The notes under the pieces are model-generated. The model was not told where the DNA came from. It was given only the letters and a program-made list of their open reading frames with translations, and did no database searches. A stretch of DNA of 64,000 nucleotides, taken from assembly GCF_000173735.1 (NCBI RefSeq), contig NZ_ACCB01000005.1, positions 1 to 64,000 on the forward strand. Direction: 5' to 3'. The DNA comes from Yersinia aldovae ATCC 35236. GTDB taxonomy: Bacteria > Pseudomonadota > Gammaproteobacteria > Enterobacterales > Enterobacteriaceae. This document shows positions 45,719 through 55,348 of this stretch, piece by piece. The position numbers and the translations under genes are program-made. The stretch's first letter is position 1. Each line of letters opens with the position of its first letter.

Positions 45719-47485
45719 TTACTCGCTTTTTGCCCAATAACGGCGTTTCGCCGCCTGCAATTTAGCGTAAGCACCCAGCAGCGCTTGGTGTGCTGGCAGG
45801 GCTTTGAGATCTTCATCCACACTGAACAGGCCATTGAAGCGCGCTTCGCCAGCAATGGCTGCCGATGCAGTATCTACTGCCTCCTGACCATACATCTTCA
45901 CAAAGGCTGTGTAATATTGCGTCGGGTCACGATCTGGCTCTTGCGTCAATAGCAACAAGGTTTGCAGGCAACGGTAGTAGTTCGCCTGTTTTGCAGTGAA
46001 GACCGATGAGTTGAAATCTTGCGTCCATTCAACCCAAATCAAGGCTTGCTCGAGATCGCCGCCCGCCAGTGCCAGCATCGATTTCAGCTCGCCAACCCGC
46101 AATGTGTACCAGCCATTATCTTTACCGGAAGCAATTCCCAGCAGCTCACGAACACGCGCGAAATCATCTAACCCTTCATCATCCAAGGTCTGAATGAGTT
46201 CCAGATAGTGCTCTGGTTTAAAGCCACTGTCTGGCAGGGCCAGCAAGGTATCACGCAGATGCGCGCCCATGGTGTTGTTTGCCATTAATAAGTCTTCGGC
46301 AGGGTAGATATCTGACATCCCCGGCACCAGAATTCGGCAGGCATAGACACTTAAATGCTCATAATCGGCGATATACACTTCGGCATCTTCTTGCGTGAAG
46401 ATAGCCATTAAGGTGGCGAACTCTTCTTCCGTGGTGCCTTTAAAGCTCCAATCCACGAAGGGATAGTCGGCATCATCTTTAAACATATCCCAACTGATCA
46501 GGCCGCTTGAATCGATAAAGTGAGTTTCCAGATTGGTGTGTTCTGCCACTTCTTCGTCATCAAAGGTCGGTGCGGTAAACACATCCAAATCTTTGAGGCT
46601 GCGCCCTTGCAGTAGCTCAGTCACGGTACGCTCAAGGGCAACACCGAAGTCAGGGTGCGCACCGAATGAAGCGAAACACGTTCCATTTGACGGGTTAAAC
46701 AGCACCACACAAATCACCGGATATTGGCCACCTAAAGAGGCATCGTAAGAGAGGATCGGGAAACCTTCCTCTTCCAGTTTGGCAATGGCTTCGACCACAC
46801 CCGGATAGCGGTTTAACACCGCGGACGGGATCTCCGGCAAGCTGATAGATTCCGCGATAATGCGGTTTTTTACATTACGTTCAAACACTTCAGACAACGC
46901 TTGCACGCGGGCTTCATTGGCGGTATTCCCCGCAGACATGCCGTTTGAAACATACAGATTGCCGATAATATTCATTGGAATATAGACGGTTTCTAAATCT
47001 GACTGTCGGGTGAATGGCAGCGAGCAAATACCGCGCTCAGCATTCCCTGATTGTAAATCCACCAGATCACTGGCAACCAGCTCGTTCTCCGGATCGTAAA
47101 ATGCCAGCAAACGCTCATCCAGAATGCCTTCCGGTAGCAGATTATCTTCTGGAAGCGGGAACCATTTCTCGTTCGGATAGTGTACGAAATCGCCCTCGGC
47201 AATCGCTTTGCCCAAGTAGAAATCCGCAAAGAAATAGTTAGTTGATAAGCGCTCGAAATATTCACCCAGTGCTGAGGCCAGTGCCGCTTTCCTACTGGCA
47301 CCTTTACCGTTGGTAAAGCACAGCGGGCAATCACGATCGCGGATATGTACCGACCAAACGTGAGGAACCGGGTTCAGCCAGGAGGCTTCTTCAATATTAA
47401 AACCGAGGTCACTCAGTTTTTGCTGAAAGCGGGAGATGGAATCTTCCAGCGCGGCGTCTTTGCCGGGAATAAAGGTTTGCGTCAT
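45719..47485 (-). CDS. ycaO: YcaO: ribosomal S12 methylthiotransferase accessory factor
   Basis: ATP-binding YcaO-domain protein, the founding family member. E. coli YcaO is linked to beta-methylthiolation of ribosomal protein S12 by RimO. The first 370 residues contain FTNGKGASRKAALASALGEYFERLS and YVSNGMSAGNTANEARVQALSEVFER, which carry nucleotide-binding glutamates. The C-terminal part is TPR-like and absent from RiPP cyclodehydratases. The ATG at 47485 (MTQTFIPGKDAALED) gives 588 aa (586 in E. coli), chosen over an upstream GTG. No RiPP precursor or partner is visible nearby. Confidence 0.95.
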   Translation of the reverse strand: MTQTFIPGKDAALEDSISRFQQKLSDLGFNIEEASWLNPVPHVWSVHIRDRDCPLCFTNGKGASRKAALASALGEYFERLSTNYFFADFYLGKAIAEGDFVHYPNEKWFPLPEDNLLPEGILDERLLAFYDPENELVASDLVDLQSGNAERGICSLPFTRQSDLETVYIPMNIIGNLYVSNGMSAGNTANEARVQALSEVFERNVKNRIIAESISLPEIPSAVLNRYPGVVEAIAKLEEEGFPILSYDASLGGQYPVICVVLFNPSNGTCFASFGAHPDFGVALERTVTELLQGRSLKDLDVFTAPTFDDEEVAEHTNLETHFIDSSGLISWDMFKDDADYPFVDWSFKGTTEEEFATLMAIFTQEDAEVYIADYEHLSVYACRILVPGMSDIYPAEDLLMANNTMGAHLRDTLLALPDSGFKPEHYLELIQTLDDEGLDDFARVRELLGIASGKDNGWYTLRVGELKSMLALAGGDLEQALIWVEWTQDFNSSVFTAKQANYYRCLQTLLLLTQEPDRDPTQYYTAFVKMYGQEAVDTASAAIAGEARFNGLFSVDEDLKALPAHQALLGAYAKLQAAKRRYWAKSE

Positions 47486-47633
47486 TTTCTTCACTTTTTG
47501 GCGGTACTAAAAACGCGCAATCATACGGGGTTTTGGTTAATAGCTCCATGTATTCCGAAAGCATAGCAAATGTCACAGTTTTAGTATGGATATTCCGGAT
47601 AATTCACTAGCTTATAAATAATGGAGTAATAAT

Positions 47634-48671
47634 ATGAAATCTATAAAGCTAACTGTTTTAGCCGGAATCTTAGCAGGGATCAGCGGTTCGGCCTTTGCGT
47701 TACCCAATATCACTTTATTGGCGACCGGGGGAACGATTGCGGGTGGCGGCGATTCAGCTACCAAGTCCAATTACACGGCGGGTAAGCTGGGAGTGGAAGC
47801 CTTGGTAAATGCGGTACCAGAAATGAAAAGTATCGCCAACATTCGGGGCGAACAAGTAGTAAACATTGGTTCTCAGGATATGAATGATGAGGTCTGGCTG
47901 AAATTAGCGAAAAAAATTAATGCTGATTGTGCCAAAACAGACGGATTCGTGATCACGCATGGGACTGATACGTTGGAAGAAACCGCTTATTTCCTCGATT
48001 TAACTGTTAACTGCGATAAACCTGTAGTAATAGTTGGGGCGATGCGCCCGGCAACGGCGTTAGGTGCCGATGGTCCGCTGAATCTCTATAATGCAGTGGT
48101 GGTTGCCAGTGACGCTGATTCTGCCAAACGTGGTGTACTGGTGGCGATGAATGACACTGTGTTAACCGGCCGTGACGTGATGAAGACTAACACCACCTCA
48201 GTGCAAACATTCCAGTCACCTAACACTGGGCCGCTGGGTTATATCTATGATGGCAAAGTGAATTATTTACACCAACCGGCACCAAGACAGCCCGCCTTTG
48301 ATATCAGCAAGCTGAATGAGTTACCCAAAGTCGGTATCATTTATAACTATGCCAACGCCTCTGACTTACCGGCTAAGGCATTGATTGAGGATGGCTATAA
48401 AGGGATTGTCAGCGCTGGCGTGGGTAACGGTAACCTGTATAAAACAGTATTCGATACACTGGCAACGGCGGCACACAATGGCGTTGCAGTCGTGCGTTCA
48501 TCCCGCGTACCGACCGGTTCTACCACCGAAGATGCTGAAGTTGATGATACCAAATATGGCTTTGTTGCGTCAGGCTCACTGAATCCACAAAAAGCCCGGG
48601 TACTGCTGCAATTGGCATTAACCCAAACGCAAAAACCACAAGAAATTCAAAAATTGTTCCACGCGTATTGA
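47634..48671 (+). CDS. ansB: Periplasmic L-asparaginase II
   Basis: Hydrolyses asparagine to aspartate and ammonia in the periplasm. The 345-residue precursor has a Sec signal (MKSIKLTVLAGILAGISGSA, cut near residue 22). Catalytic threonines sit in LATGGTIAGGG (Thr34) and THGTDTLEET (Thr111, Asp112). E. coli AnsB is 348 aa. In E. coli this gene lies elsewhere; here it sits between ycaO and serC. A downstream hairpin is visible at about 48690-48707. Confidence 0.96.
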   Translation: MKSIKLTVLAGILAGISGSAFALPNITLLATGGTIAGGGDSATKSNYTAGKLGVEALVNAVPEMKSIANIRGEQVVNIGSQDMNDEVWLKLAKKINADCAKTDGFVITHGTDTLEETAYFLDLTVNCDKPVVIVGAMRPATALGADGPLNLYNAVVVASDADSAKRGVLVAMNDTVLTGRDVMKTNTTSVQTFQSPNTGPLGYIYDGKVNYLHQPAPRQPAFDISKLNELPKVGIIYNYANASDLPAKALIEDGYKGIVSAGVGNGNLYKTVFDTLATAAHNGVAVVRSSRVPTGSTTEDAEVDDTKYGFVASGSLNPQKARVLLQLALTQTQKPQEIQKLFHAY

Positions 48672-49120
48672 TAGAGCCAATCTTTGACGGAGGCTTCGGT
48701 CTCCGTATCTAGTTATTACCGGTAATCTGAAATAAACCCGTCTTATCGGGAAGTAAACGGGGCTATAACAGTGTATTTTTCTTTGGTAAATAACAAGTTA
48801 AACTCGGATTGCCAGTGTAACCTGATTGTGGCAGTTAGACTGCTGTGCCACGAAAACCTGCCCGCGCGGTGGTCACCACCACGGGGTTGAGGCATTGCAA
48901 CCCTAACGGATAAAATGAGTTATCTATCGTGTCGCAGGGTGATGATTTCGATACTTTTAGTGATTAATTTCAAATTAATGCCAGGATGACGCACAGGCTG
49001 CTACCGCGCTGGTGGCGAGTTTCCCCGTTATGGGCGAATAACCATTGCAGCAGGCGGGTTCGAATGATAAAACCGAGTAAGGATAACGATGGCAATCTCA
49101 GTTGAGCGTGGTGAGGGGAA
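48672..49120. other. ansB-serC intergenic region
   Basis: This 449-bp gap holds no supported gene. It starts with a small CGGAG...CTCCG hairpin after ansB. GGTGGTCACCACC at 48869-48881 is a short near-palindrome. The rest should contain the serC promoter. I recognise no specific operator. Confidence 0.5.
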
Positions 49121-50206
49121 ATGACACAGGTTTATAATTTTAGCGCAGGTCCGGCAATGTTACCGGTTGAAGTATTACGTCGTGCGGAACAGGAATTACG
49201 TAACTGGCGTGGTCTGGGTACATCGGTGATGGAAATCAGCCATCGCAGTAAAGAGTTTATGCAGGTTGCTGAAGAAGCTGAAAAAGATCTACGCGAACTA
49301 ATGAAGATCCCAGCCAATTATAAAGTGTTATTTTGCCACGGTGGCGCGCGCGCGCAGTTTGCCGCAGTGCCACTGAATCTACTCGGTGACCGCAACTGTG
49401 CGGATTATATTGATGGCGGCTATTGGGCGCACAGTGCGGTCAAAGAAGCTCAGAAATACTGCACGCCGCATGTGATTGATGTGACGACCAATGATAACGG
49501 TCTCAAAGGCATTGCGCCGATGAAGCAATGGAAACTGAGTGATAATGCCGCTTATGTGCATTACTGCCCAAATGAAACCATTGACGGGCTGGCTATCAAC
49601 GAAGAGCCGAGCTTGGGTGACAAAATTGTGGTGGCTGACTACTCCTCATCTATTCTCTCTCGCCCGATTAATGTTAACCGCTATGGTGTCATTTATGCAG
49701 GTGCCCAGAAGAATATCGGCCCGGCCGGTCTGACAGTGGTTATCGTGCGCGAAGATTTGCTGGGTAAAGCGCGCACTGAGCTGCCATCCATCCTTGATTA
49801 TAAGGTTCTGGCAGAAAACGACTCGATGTTCAACACGCCGCCGACTTTCGCCTGGTATCTGTCCGGTTTGGTATTTAAGTGGCTGAAAGAACAGGGTGGT
49901 TTAGGCGAAATGGAGAAGCGTAATCAGGCGAAAGCTGAATTACTGTATGGCGCTATCGACAAGACCGGTTTCTATCGCAATCAGGTGGCTGGCGCTAACC
50001 GCTCTTGGATGAATGTGCCGTTCCAAATGCGTGATCCTTCATTGGATAAACTGTTCTTGAGTGAAGCCGAAGCCCAGGGGCTACAAGCCTTAAAAGGCCA
50101 CCGTGTTGCCGGGGGTATGCGTGCCTCTATCTATAACGCCATGCCAATTGAAGGTGTAAGAGCATTAACCGAATTTATGGCTGACTTCGAACGCCGACAT
50201 GGTTGA
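49121..50206 (+). CDS. serC: Phosphoserine aminotransferase
   Basis: PLP enzyme making 3-phosphoserine for serine and 4-phosphohydroxythreonine for pyridoxal phosphate. The 361-residue protein (362 in E. coli) starts [19 protein letters not shown] and has the PLP lysine in [16 protein letters not shown] near 198. It ends [15 protein letters not shown]. It is the first gene of the serC-aroA operon, here separated from aroA by an ERIC element. Confidence 0.97.
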   Translation: MTQVYNFSAGPAMLPVEVLRRAEQELRNWRGLGTSVMEISHRSKEFMQVAEEAEKDLRELMKIPANYKVLFCHGGARAQFAAVPLNLLGDRNCADYIDGGYWAHSAVKEAQKYCTPHVIDVTTNDNGLKGIAPMKQWKLSDNAAYVHYCPNETIDGLAINEEPSLGDKIVVADYSSSILSRPINVNRYGVIYAGAQKNIGPAGLTVVIVREDLLGKARTELPSILDYKVLAENDSMFNTPPTFAWYLSGLVFKWLKEQGGLGEMEKRNQAKAELLYGAIDKTGFYRNQVAGANRSWMNVPFQMRDPSLDKLFLSEAEAQGLQALKGHRVAGGMRASIYNAMPIEGVRALTEFMADFERRHG

Positions 50207-50275
50207 TTGCTCTGGGCGGATGTTTGCCTACTCAGACTGAGTTATCACCCTTATTTAAAATATATTTATTTGTCA

Positions 50276-50402
50276 TATACCGTAAATAATTCGAGTTGCA
50301 GGAAGGCGGCAACTGAGCGAGTCCTCAGGAGCTTACACAAGTAAGTGACTGGGGTGAACGAAGACAGCCAACACACATGCAACTTGAAGTATGACGGGTA
50401 TA
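50276..50402. repeat. ERIC element, 127 bp, between serC and aroA
   Basis: It has the full 127-bp ERIC length. Ends are TATACCGTAAATAATTCGAG and ACTTGAAGTATGACGGGTAT. The core AAGTAAGTGACTGGGGTGAA is close to the ERIC consensus and folds with CCTCAGGAGCTTACAC. Its orientation is opposite to the consensus. It lies inside the serC-aroA operon, so the transcript may carry the folded ERIC RNA. Confidence 0.85.
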
Positions 50403-50404
50403 AC

Positions 50405-50431
50405 AACAGCCCCGTCCTGTGCGGGGCTGTT
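50405..50431 (+). terminator. Attenuator-like hairpin before aroA
   Basis: The arms AACAGCCCCG and CGGGGCTGTT form a 10-bp stem with a 7-base loop, 31 bases before the aroA ATG. No T run follows. A partial terminator between serC and aroA is known in E. coli, so this is its likely equivalent. Confidence 0.6.
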
Positions 50432-50461
50432 GCTCATAAAAGACTGGAGAGTACTTTTCCC

Positions 50462-51748
50462 ATGCTGGAATCCCTGACTTTACACCCCATCGCACTGATT
50501 AATGGCACCGTTAATTTACCCGGCTCTAAAAGTGTTTCTAACCGTGCACTTCTTCTGGCAGCACTGGCTGAAGGGACGACCCAGCTGAATAACTTGTTAG
50601 ACAGTGATGACATCCGCCATATGCTCAATGCTCTACAGGCATTGGGGGTGAAATATCGCCTGTCTGCTGATCGTACCCGCTGTGACGTCGATGGGTTAGG
50701 CGGCAAGTTGATTGCAGAGCAGCCATTAGAGCTGTTCTTGGGTAATGCGGGAACGGCCATGCGCCCGTTGGCTGCGGCGCTGTGTCTGGGAAACAATGAC
50801 ATTGTGTTAACCGGCGAGCCACGCATGAAAGAGCGGCCAATTGGTCATTTGGTTGATGCATTGCGCCAGGGCGGAGCACAGATTGATTATCTGGAGCAAG
50901 AGAACTACCCGCCGCTACGCTTACGGGGTGGTTTCCGTGGCGGTAAACTCACCGTAGACGGCAGTGTGTCCAGTCAATTCCTCACGGCATTATTGATGAC
51001 CGCTCCCTTAGCTGAACAAGATACTGAAATTCAGATCCAAGGGGAGTTGGTGTCTAAGCCTTATATCGACATTACGTTGCATCTGATGAAAGCTTTCGGC
51101 GTGGATGTTGTACATGAAAACTATCAGGTTTTCCATATTAAAGGCGGGCAGATTTATCGCTCACCGGGCACCTATCTGGTTGAAGGTGATGCCTCTTCTG
51201 CCTCTTATTTCCTCGCCGCCGCTGCTATCAAAGGTGGCACCGTGCGCGTGACCGGTATCGGTAAAAAAAGCGTGCAGGGCGATACCAAATTTGCTGATGT
51301 GCTGGAGAAAATGGGCGCTAAAATCAGTTGGGGTGATGATTATATCGAGTGCAGCCGTGGTGAATTACAGGGTATCGATATGGATATGAACCACATCCCT
51401 GATGCCGCGATGACCATTGCCACCACCGCACTGTTTGCCAATGGCCCGACTGTTATTCGTAATATCTATAACTGGCGAGTGAAGGAAACCGACCGTTTAT
51501 CCGCGATGGCAACGGAGCTAAGAAAAGTCGGTGCGGAAGTGGAAGAAGGTAATGATTACATCCGCGTGGTGCCGCCTGCTCAATTAATTGCCGCCGAAAT
51601 TGGTACTTATAATGACCACCGGATGGCGATGTGCTTCTCGCTGGTGGCACTTTCAGATACCCCGGTGACGATTCTTGACCCTAAATGTACGGCTAAGACT
51701 TTTCCTGATTATTTCGAACAGTTGGCGCGCTTGAGTCACAACGCCTGA
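50462..51748 (+). CDS. aroA: 3-phosphoshikimate 1-carboxyvinyltransferase (EPSP synthase)
   Basis: Sixth step of the shikimate pathway, joining PEP to shikimate-3-phosphate. The ATG at 50462 ([24 protein letters not shown]) gives 428 aa (427 in E. coli); an in-frame GTG upstream lies inside the ERIC and is rejected. The PEP/glyphosate loop [10 protein letters not shown] is at 93-102, the class I form. [12 protein letters not shown] and FPDYFEQL close the second domain. It follows serC across a 255-bp gap. Confidence 0.96.
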   Translation: MLESLTLHPIALINGTVNLPGSKSVSNRALLLAALAEGTTQLNNLLDSDDIRHMLNALQALGVKYRLSADRTRCDVDGLGGKLIAEQPLELFLGNAGTAMRPLAAALCLGNNDIVLTGEPRMKERPIGHLVDALRQGGAQIDYLEQENYPPLRLRGGFRGGKLTVDGSVSSQFLTALLMTAPLAEQDTEIQIQGELVSKPYIDITLHLMKAFGVDVVHENYQVFHIKGGQIYRSPGTYLVEGDASSASYFLAAAAIKGGTVRVTGIGKKSVQGDTKFADVLEKMGAKISWGDDYIECSRGELQGIDMDMNHIPDAAMTIATTALFANGPTVIRNIYNWRVKETDRLSAMATELRKVGAEVEEGNDYIRVVPPAQLIAAEIGTYNDHRMAMCFSLVALSDTPVTILDPKCTAKTFPDYFEQLARLSHNA

Positions 51749-52015
51749 TATCGGCTTCAACCGGGTGCCAGTAGGTACCCGGCTTATACTTTTAGCGACA
51801 GTTTTAATTATCGCCTTTCACGAATTTATACAGAATAAATATATTTCCTGTCTATCTTTCCCATCTCTTCTACACTCCAGCCACGGCTTATGGTTTTATT
51901 TTCAGCAACTGAACCAGCGCAGGGTAACAGTTCGTATCGATGCAGCGTATAATACTGCACCTGTGTTTGCCCTGCTGGGTAGACAAGAGGTTTTGCCTAC
52001 CGAAAGGAGAGAGAA
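51749..52015. other. aroA-cmk intergenic region
   Basis: A 267-bp gap where E. coli carries ycaL; no such gene is seen. An inverted repeat GGGTGCCAGTAGGTACCC lies right after aroA, and the rest should hold the cmk promoter. Confidence 0.5.
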
Positions 52016-52708
52016 ATGACGGCGATAGCCCCGGTGATAACCGTTGATGGACCAAGTGGTGCAGGTAAAGGGACGCTTTGCAAAGCACTGGCTGAATCGC
52101 TGGACTGGCGCTTGCTGGATTCGGGTGCGATTTACCGGGTTTTGGCTCTGGCGGCACTGCATCATCAGGTTGATATCAGCTCCGAAGAGGCATTGGCTCC
52201 ACTTGCCGCACATCTCGATGTTCGTTTTGTTTCACAGAATGGGCAGTTAAAAGTGATTTTGGAAGGTGAGGACGTCAGTAATGAGATCCGCACCGAAACT
52301 GTCGGAAATACGGCGTCTCAGGCGGCGGCCTTTCCGCGGGTTCGTGAAGCATTACTACGCCGTCAGCGCGCGTTTCGTGAAGCGCCGGGCCTGATTGCCG
52401 ACGGCCGGGATATGGGCACGGTGGTCTTTCCTGATGCGCCGGTAAAAATATTTCTTGATGCAAGTTCGCAAGAACGCGCACATCGACGTATGCTACAGTT
52501 GCAGGAAAAGGGGTTTAATGTTAACTTTGAACGTCTTTTGGCCGAGATACAGGAGCGTGACTCACGCGATCGTAATCGGTCTATTGCACCTTTAGTCCCT
52601 GCGGCGGATGCGTTGGTACTGGATTCAACCAGTATGTCCATCGAGCAGGTGATCGAACAGGCGCTGGCTTATGCCCAACGAATTTTAGCGTTGCCGTTGA
52701 AAAAATAA
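52016..52708 (+). CDS. cmk: Cytidylate kinase
   Basis: Phosphorylates CMP and dCMP. The 230-residue protein (227 in E. coli) has the P-loop [10 protein letters not shown] at 11-20, the NMP-binding [14 protein letters not shown] near 38 and the LID region [28 protein letters not shown] precedes the ATG. It lies upstream of rpsA, in the standard cmk-rpsA-ihfB order. Confidence 0.97.
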   Translation: MTAIAPVITVDGPSGAGKGTLCKALAESLDWRLLDSGAIYRVLALAALHHQVDISSEEALAPLAAHLDVRFVSQNGQLKVILEGEDVSNEIRTETVGNTASQAAAFPRVREALLRRQRAFREAPGLIADGRDMGTVVFPDAPVKIFLDASSQERAHRRMLQLQEKGFNVNFERLLAEIQERDSRDRNRSIAPLVPAADALVLDSTSMSIEQVIEQALAYAQRILALPLKK

Positions 52709-52876
52709 CGACAATGCGGTCAGTTCTGAGCTCTCAACGATTTATTTTTTAAATAAAATTATTTTTGATGAGCACTTTAACCTTGCTGCAAGGATGTGTG
52801 GCGAGGCATGTGAAACAACCCCATCCGGCGGGATGCTAGATGGACGTTAAACTTAAGAATCCTGAAGATTATAAAC
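52709..52876 (+). promoter_or_regulatory. rpsA leader, probable S1 autoregulatory region
   Basis: The 168-bp leader has no strong Shine-Dalgarno before the rpsA ATG, only GAAGAT. It contains CATCCGGCGGGATG-type pairing. E. coli rpsA has the same property and is autoregulated by S1 through leader hairpins. The function here is inferred from that similarity. Confidence 0.5.
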
Positions 52877-54550
52877 ATGACAGAATCTTTTGCTCAACTC
52901 TTTGAAGAATCCCTGAAAACAATTGAAACACGTCCGGGCTCTATCGTCCGTGGTGTTGTTGTTTCTATCGATAAAGATATCGTACTGGTTGACGCCGGTC
53001 TGAAATCTGAGTCAGCAATTCCAGCAGAACAGTTCAAGAACGCGCAAGGTGAACTGGAAATTCAAGTCGGCGACGAAGTTGACGTTGCACTGGACGCTGT
53101 TGAAGACGGCTTCGGTGAAACTCTGCTGTCCCGTGAGAAAGCGAAGCGTCACGAAGCATGGCTGATGCTGGAAAAGGCTTACGAAGAAGCTGCAACCGTT
53201 ACTGGTGTGATCAACGGCAAAGTGAAGGGCGGCTTTACAGTCGAACTGAACGGCATCCGTGCGTTCCTGCCTGGTTCACTGGTTGATGTGCGTCCAGTTC
53301 GCGATACTCTGCATCTGGAAGGCAAAGAGCTTGAGTTCAAAGTCATCAAGCTGGATCAGAAACGCAACAACGTGGTTGTTTCTCGTCGTGCAGTTATCGA
53401 ATCCGAGAACAGCGCAGAACGTGATCAATTGCTGGAAAACCTGCAAGAAGGCATGGAAGTTAAGGGTATCGTTAAGAACCTGACTGACTACGGTGCATTC
53501 GTTGATCTGGGTGGCGTTGATGGCTTGCTGCACATTACTGACATGGCTTGGAAACGTGTTAAACACCCAAGCGAAATCGTCAATGTGGGCGACGAAATCA
53601 CTGTTAAAGTGCTGAAATTCGACCGCGAACGTACTCGTGTATCCCTTGGCTTGAAACAGCTGGGCGAAGATCCATGGGTTGCTATCGCTAAACGTTACCC
53701 AGAAAGCACCAGGCTGACTGGTCGTGTAACTAACCTGACTGATTACGGCTGCTTCGTAGAAATCGAAGAAGGCGTTGAAGGTTTGGTACACGTTTCAGAA
53801 ATGGATTGGACCAACAAAAACATTCACCCGTCTAAAGTTGTTAACGTTGGCGACGTAGTGGAAGTTATGGTTCTGGACATCGATGAAGAACGTCGTCGTA
53901 TTTCTCTGGGCCTGAAACAGTGTAAGTCTAACCCTTGGCAGCTGTTTGCAGAAACCCACAACAAAAACGACCGCGTTGAAGGTAAAATCAAGTCTATCAC
54001 TGACTTCGGTATCTTCATCGGCCTGGACGGCGGTATCGACGGCCTGGTTCACCTGTCTGACATCTCCTGGAACGTTGCAGGCGAAGAAGCAGTTCGTGAT
54101 TACAAGAAAGGCGACGAAATCGCAGCTGTGGTCCTGCAAGTTGACGCAGAACGTGAGCGCATCTCCTTAGGCGTGAAACAATTAGCAGAAGACCCGTTCA
54201 ATAACTACCTGTCTGTTAACAAGAAAGGTGCTATTGTTACTGGTAAAGTAACTGCAGTTGACGCTAAAGGTGCTACAGTTGAATTGGCAGGCGGCGTAGA
54301 AGGTTATCTGCGTGCTTCCGAAGCAACTCGCGACCGCGTTGAAGATGCGACGCTGGTTCTGAACGTCGGTGATGAAGTTGAAGCCAAATATACTGGCGTT
54401 GACCGCAAAAACCGCGTAATCAGCCTGTCTGTTCGTGCTAAAGACGAAGCTGATGAGAAAGATGCTATTGCTACAGTTAACACCAAGCCAGAAGAAGGCA
54501 ACTTCTCTAGCGCAATGGCAGAAGCGTTCAAAGCTGCAAAAGGCGAGTAA
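52877..54550 (+). CDS. rpsA: 30S ribosomal protein S1
   Basis: mRNA-binding ribosomal protein required for most translation initiation. The 557-residue protein (557 in E. coli) has six S1 OB-fold repeats, each visible as [28 protein letters not shown] blocks: near 20, 108, 192 ([10 protein letters not shown]), 277 ([10 protein letters not shown]), 364 ([10 protein letters not shown]) and 450. The sequence starts [17 protein letters not shown]. The ATG lies after a weak ribosome-binding site, consistent with autoregulation. Confidence 0.98.
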   Translation: MTESFAQLFEESLKTIETRPGSIVRGVVVSIDKDIVLVDAGLKSESAIPAEQFKNAQGELEIQVGDEVDVALDAVEDGFGETLLSREKAKRHEAWLMLEKAYEEAATVTGVINGKVKGGFTVELNGIRAFLPGSLVDVRPVRDTLHLEGKELEFKVIKLDQKRNNVVVSRRAVIESENSAERDQLLENLQEGMEVKGIVKNLTDYGAFVDLGGVDGLLHITDMAWKRVKHPSEIVNVGDEITVKVLKFDRERTRVSLGLKQLGEDPWVAIAKRYPESTRLTGRVTNLTDYGCFVEIEEGVEGLVHVSEMDWTNKNIHPSKVVNVGDVVEVMVLDIDEERRRISLGLKQCKSNPWQLFAETHNKNDRVEGKIKSITDFGIFIGLDGGIDGLVHLSDISWNVAGEEAVRDYKKGDEIAAVVLQVDAERERISLGVKQLAEDPFNNYLSVNKKGAIVTGKVTAVDAKGATVELAGGVEGYLRASEATRDRVEDATLVLNVGDEVEAKYTGVDRKNRVISLSVRAKDEADEKDAIATVNTKPEEGNFSSAMAEAFKAAKGE

Positions 54551-54610
54551 TAACGGGGGGCGGTTTTTCCGCCCCTATACGGTAGTTTAGCTGCAAAGCT
54601 TGGAGGTAAT

Positions 54611-54895
54611 ATGACCAAGTCTGAACTTATTGAAAGACTTGCTGGCCAGCAATCTCACGTACCGGCGAAGGTCGTTGAGGATGCAGTGAAAGAAATGCTT
54701 GAACATATGGCTGGAACACTGGCTGAAGGTGAGCGCATTGAGATCCGCGGATTTGGCAGTTTTTCTCTTCACTACCGTGCTCCGCGTGTTGGCCGTAATC
54801 CAAAAACTGGCGATAAAGTTGAGTTGGAAGGTAAGTACGTTCCACACTTTAAGCCAGGTAAAGAATTGCGTGACCGCGCTAATATCTACGGTTAA
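54611..54895 (+). CDS. ihfB: Integration host factor beta subunit
   Basis: DNA-bending protein that pairs with IhfA. The 94-residue protein (94 in E. coli) starts [20 protein letters not shown]. It has the DNA-binding beta arm [26 protein letters not shown] and ends [15 protein letters not shown]. It lies 60 bp after rpsA with a short GC hairpin between (54557-54575) that lacks a T run, so read-through from rpsA is likely. Confidence 0.98.
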   Translation: MTKSELIERLAGQQSHVPAKVVEDAVKEMLEHMAGTLAEGERIEIRGFGSFSLHYRAPRVGRNPKTGDKVELEGKYVPHFKPGKELRDRANIYG

Positions 54896-55348
54896 GTTGT
54901 TCACAACTTACCGCGTTATTACTTATACCTAATGTCATTAGTGCTGTAGTTAATACTGCGGTAGTGTTGAACATCAAGAGTATAAACGCTGATACGAAAC
55001 GGTGCCTTTCATGGCACCGTTTTTATTTTGTATAAAACCACACGGTGAAATGAGTTACCTACAGACCAAAACCCTACAGCGAATGCGCTCAGTCTTTACC
55101 ATATTTCCTTAGTTATTCATTGCTTATCTTTTCTTCCTATATCTTTTCTCATTAATAAGCTATTTCCTATCTTCGATACATCTCGCACTTATGCTGTTGT
55201 CGCTGCAATAACCTCAAACAGTTATCGATCCCTCTCTGAACTCTGGCTTATCACTCTGGCAACCTACGCCATTATTATCGAAAATCAGTTCATTCCGATG
55301 AGGTAAACGGATAGCAATGACGCAATCTGGTCGCAATGAAATGGATGG
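54896..55348. other. ihfB-ycaI intergenic region
   Basis: This 453-bp gap contains the ihfB terminator at 54997-55027 and then AT-rich sequence leading to ycaI. I see no gene. ACTTATACCTAATGTCATTA near 54920 may be a decayed repeat end. Confidence 0.5.
54997..55027 (+). terminator. Rho-independent terminator after ihfB
   Basis: The arms AAACGGTGCC and GGCACCGTTT make a 10-bp stem with a six-base loop, followed by TTATTTTG. Confidence 0.85.

Noticed and set aside
45719-47485. YcaO as part of a RiPP biosynthesis cluster
   Set aside because: No precursor peptide or partner enzymes; the protein matches the long E. coli YcaO subgroup.
47560-47600. TGTCACA as a CRP site before ansB
   Set aside because: Only one half-site is good; the other half is too weak to support a call.
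49040-49075. GGGTTCGAAT resembling a tRNA T-loop before serC
   Set aside because: The flanking bases cannot form a T stem, and no acceptor or anticodon stem is present.
50345-50461. GTG at 50345 as an earlier aroA start
   Set aside because: It lies inside the ERIC element and adds 39 residues absent from other EPSP synthases.
51765-52019. 84-aa frame between aroA and cmk as a replacement for ycaL
   Set aside because: It runs into the cmk start, has poor composition and does not resemble YcaL.
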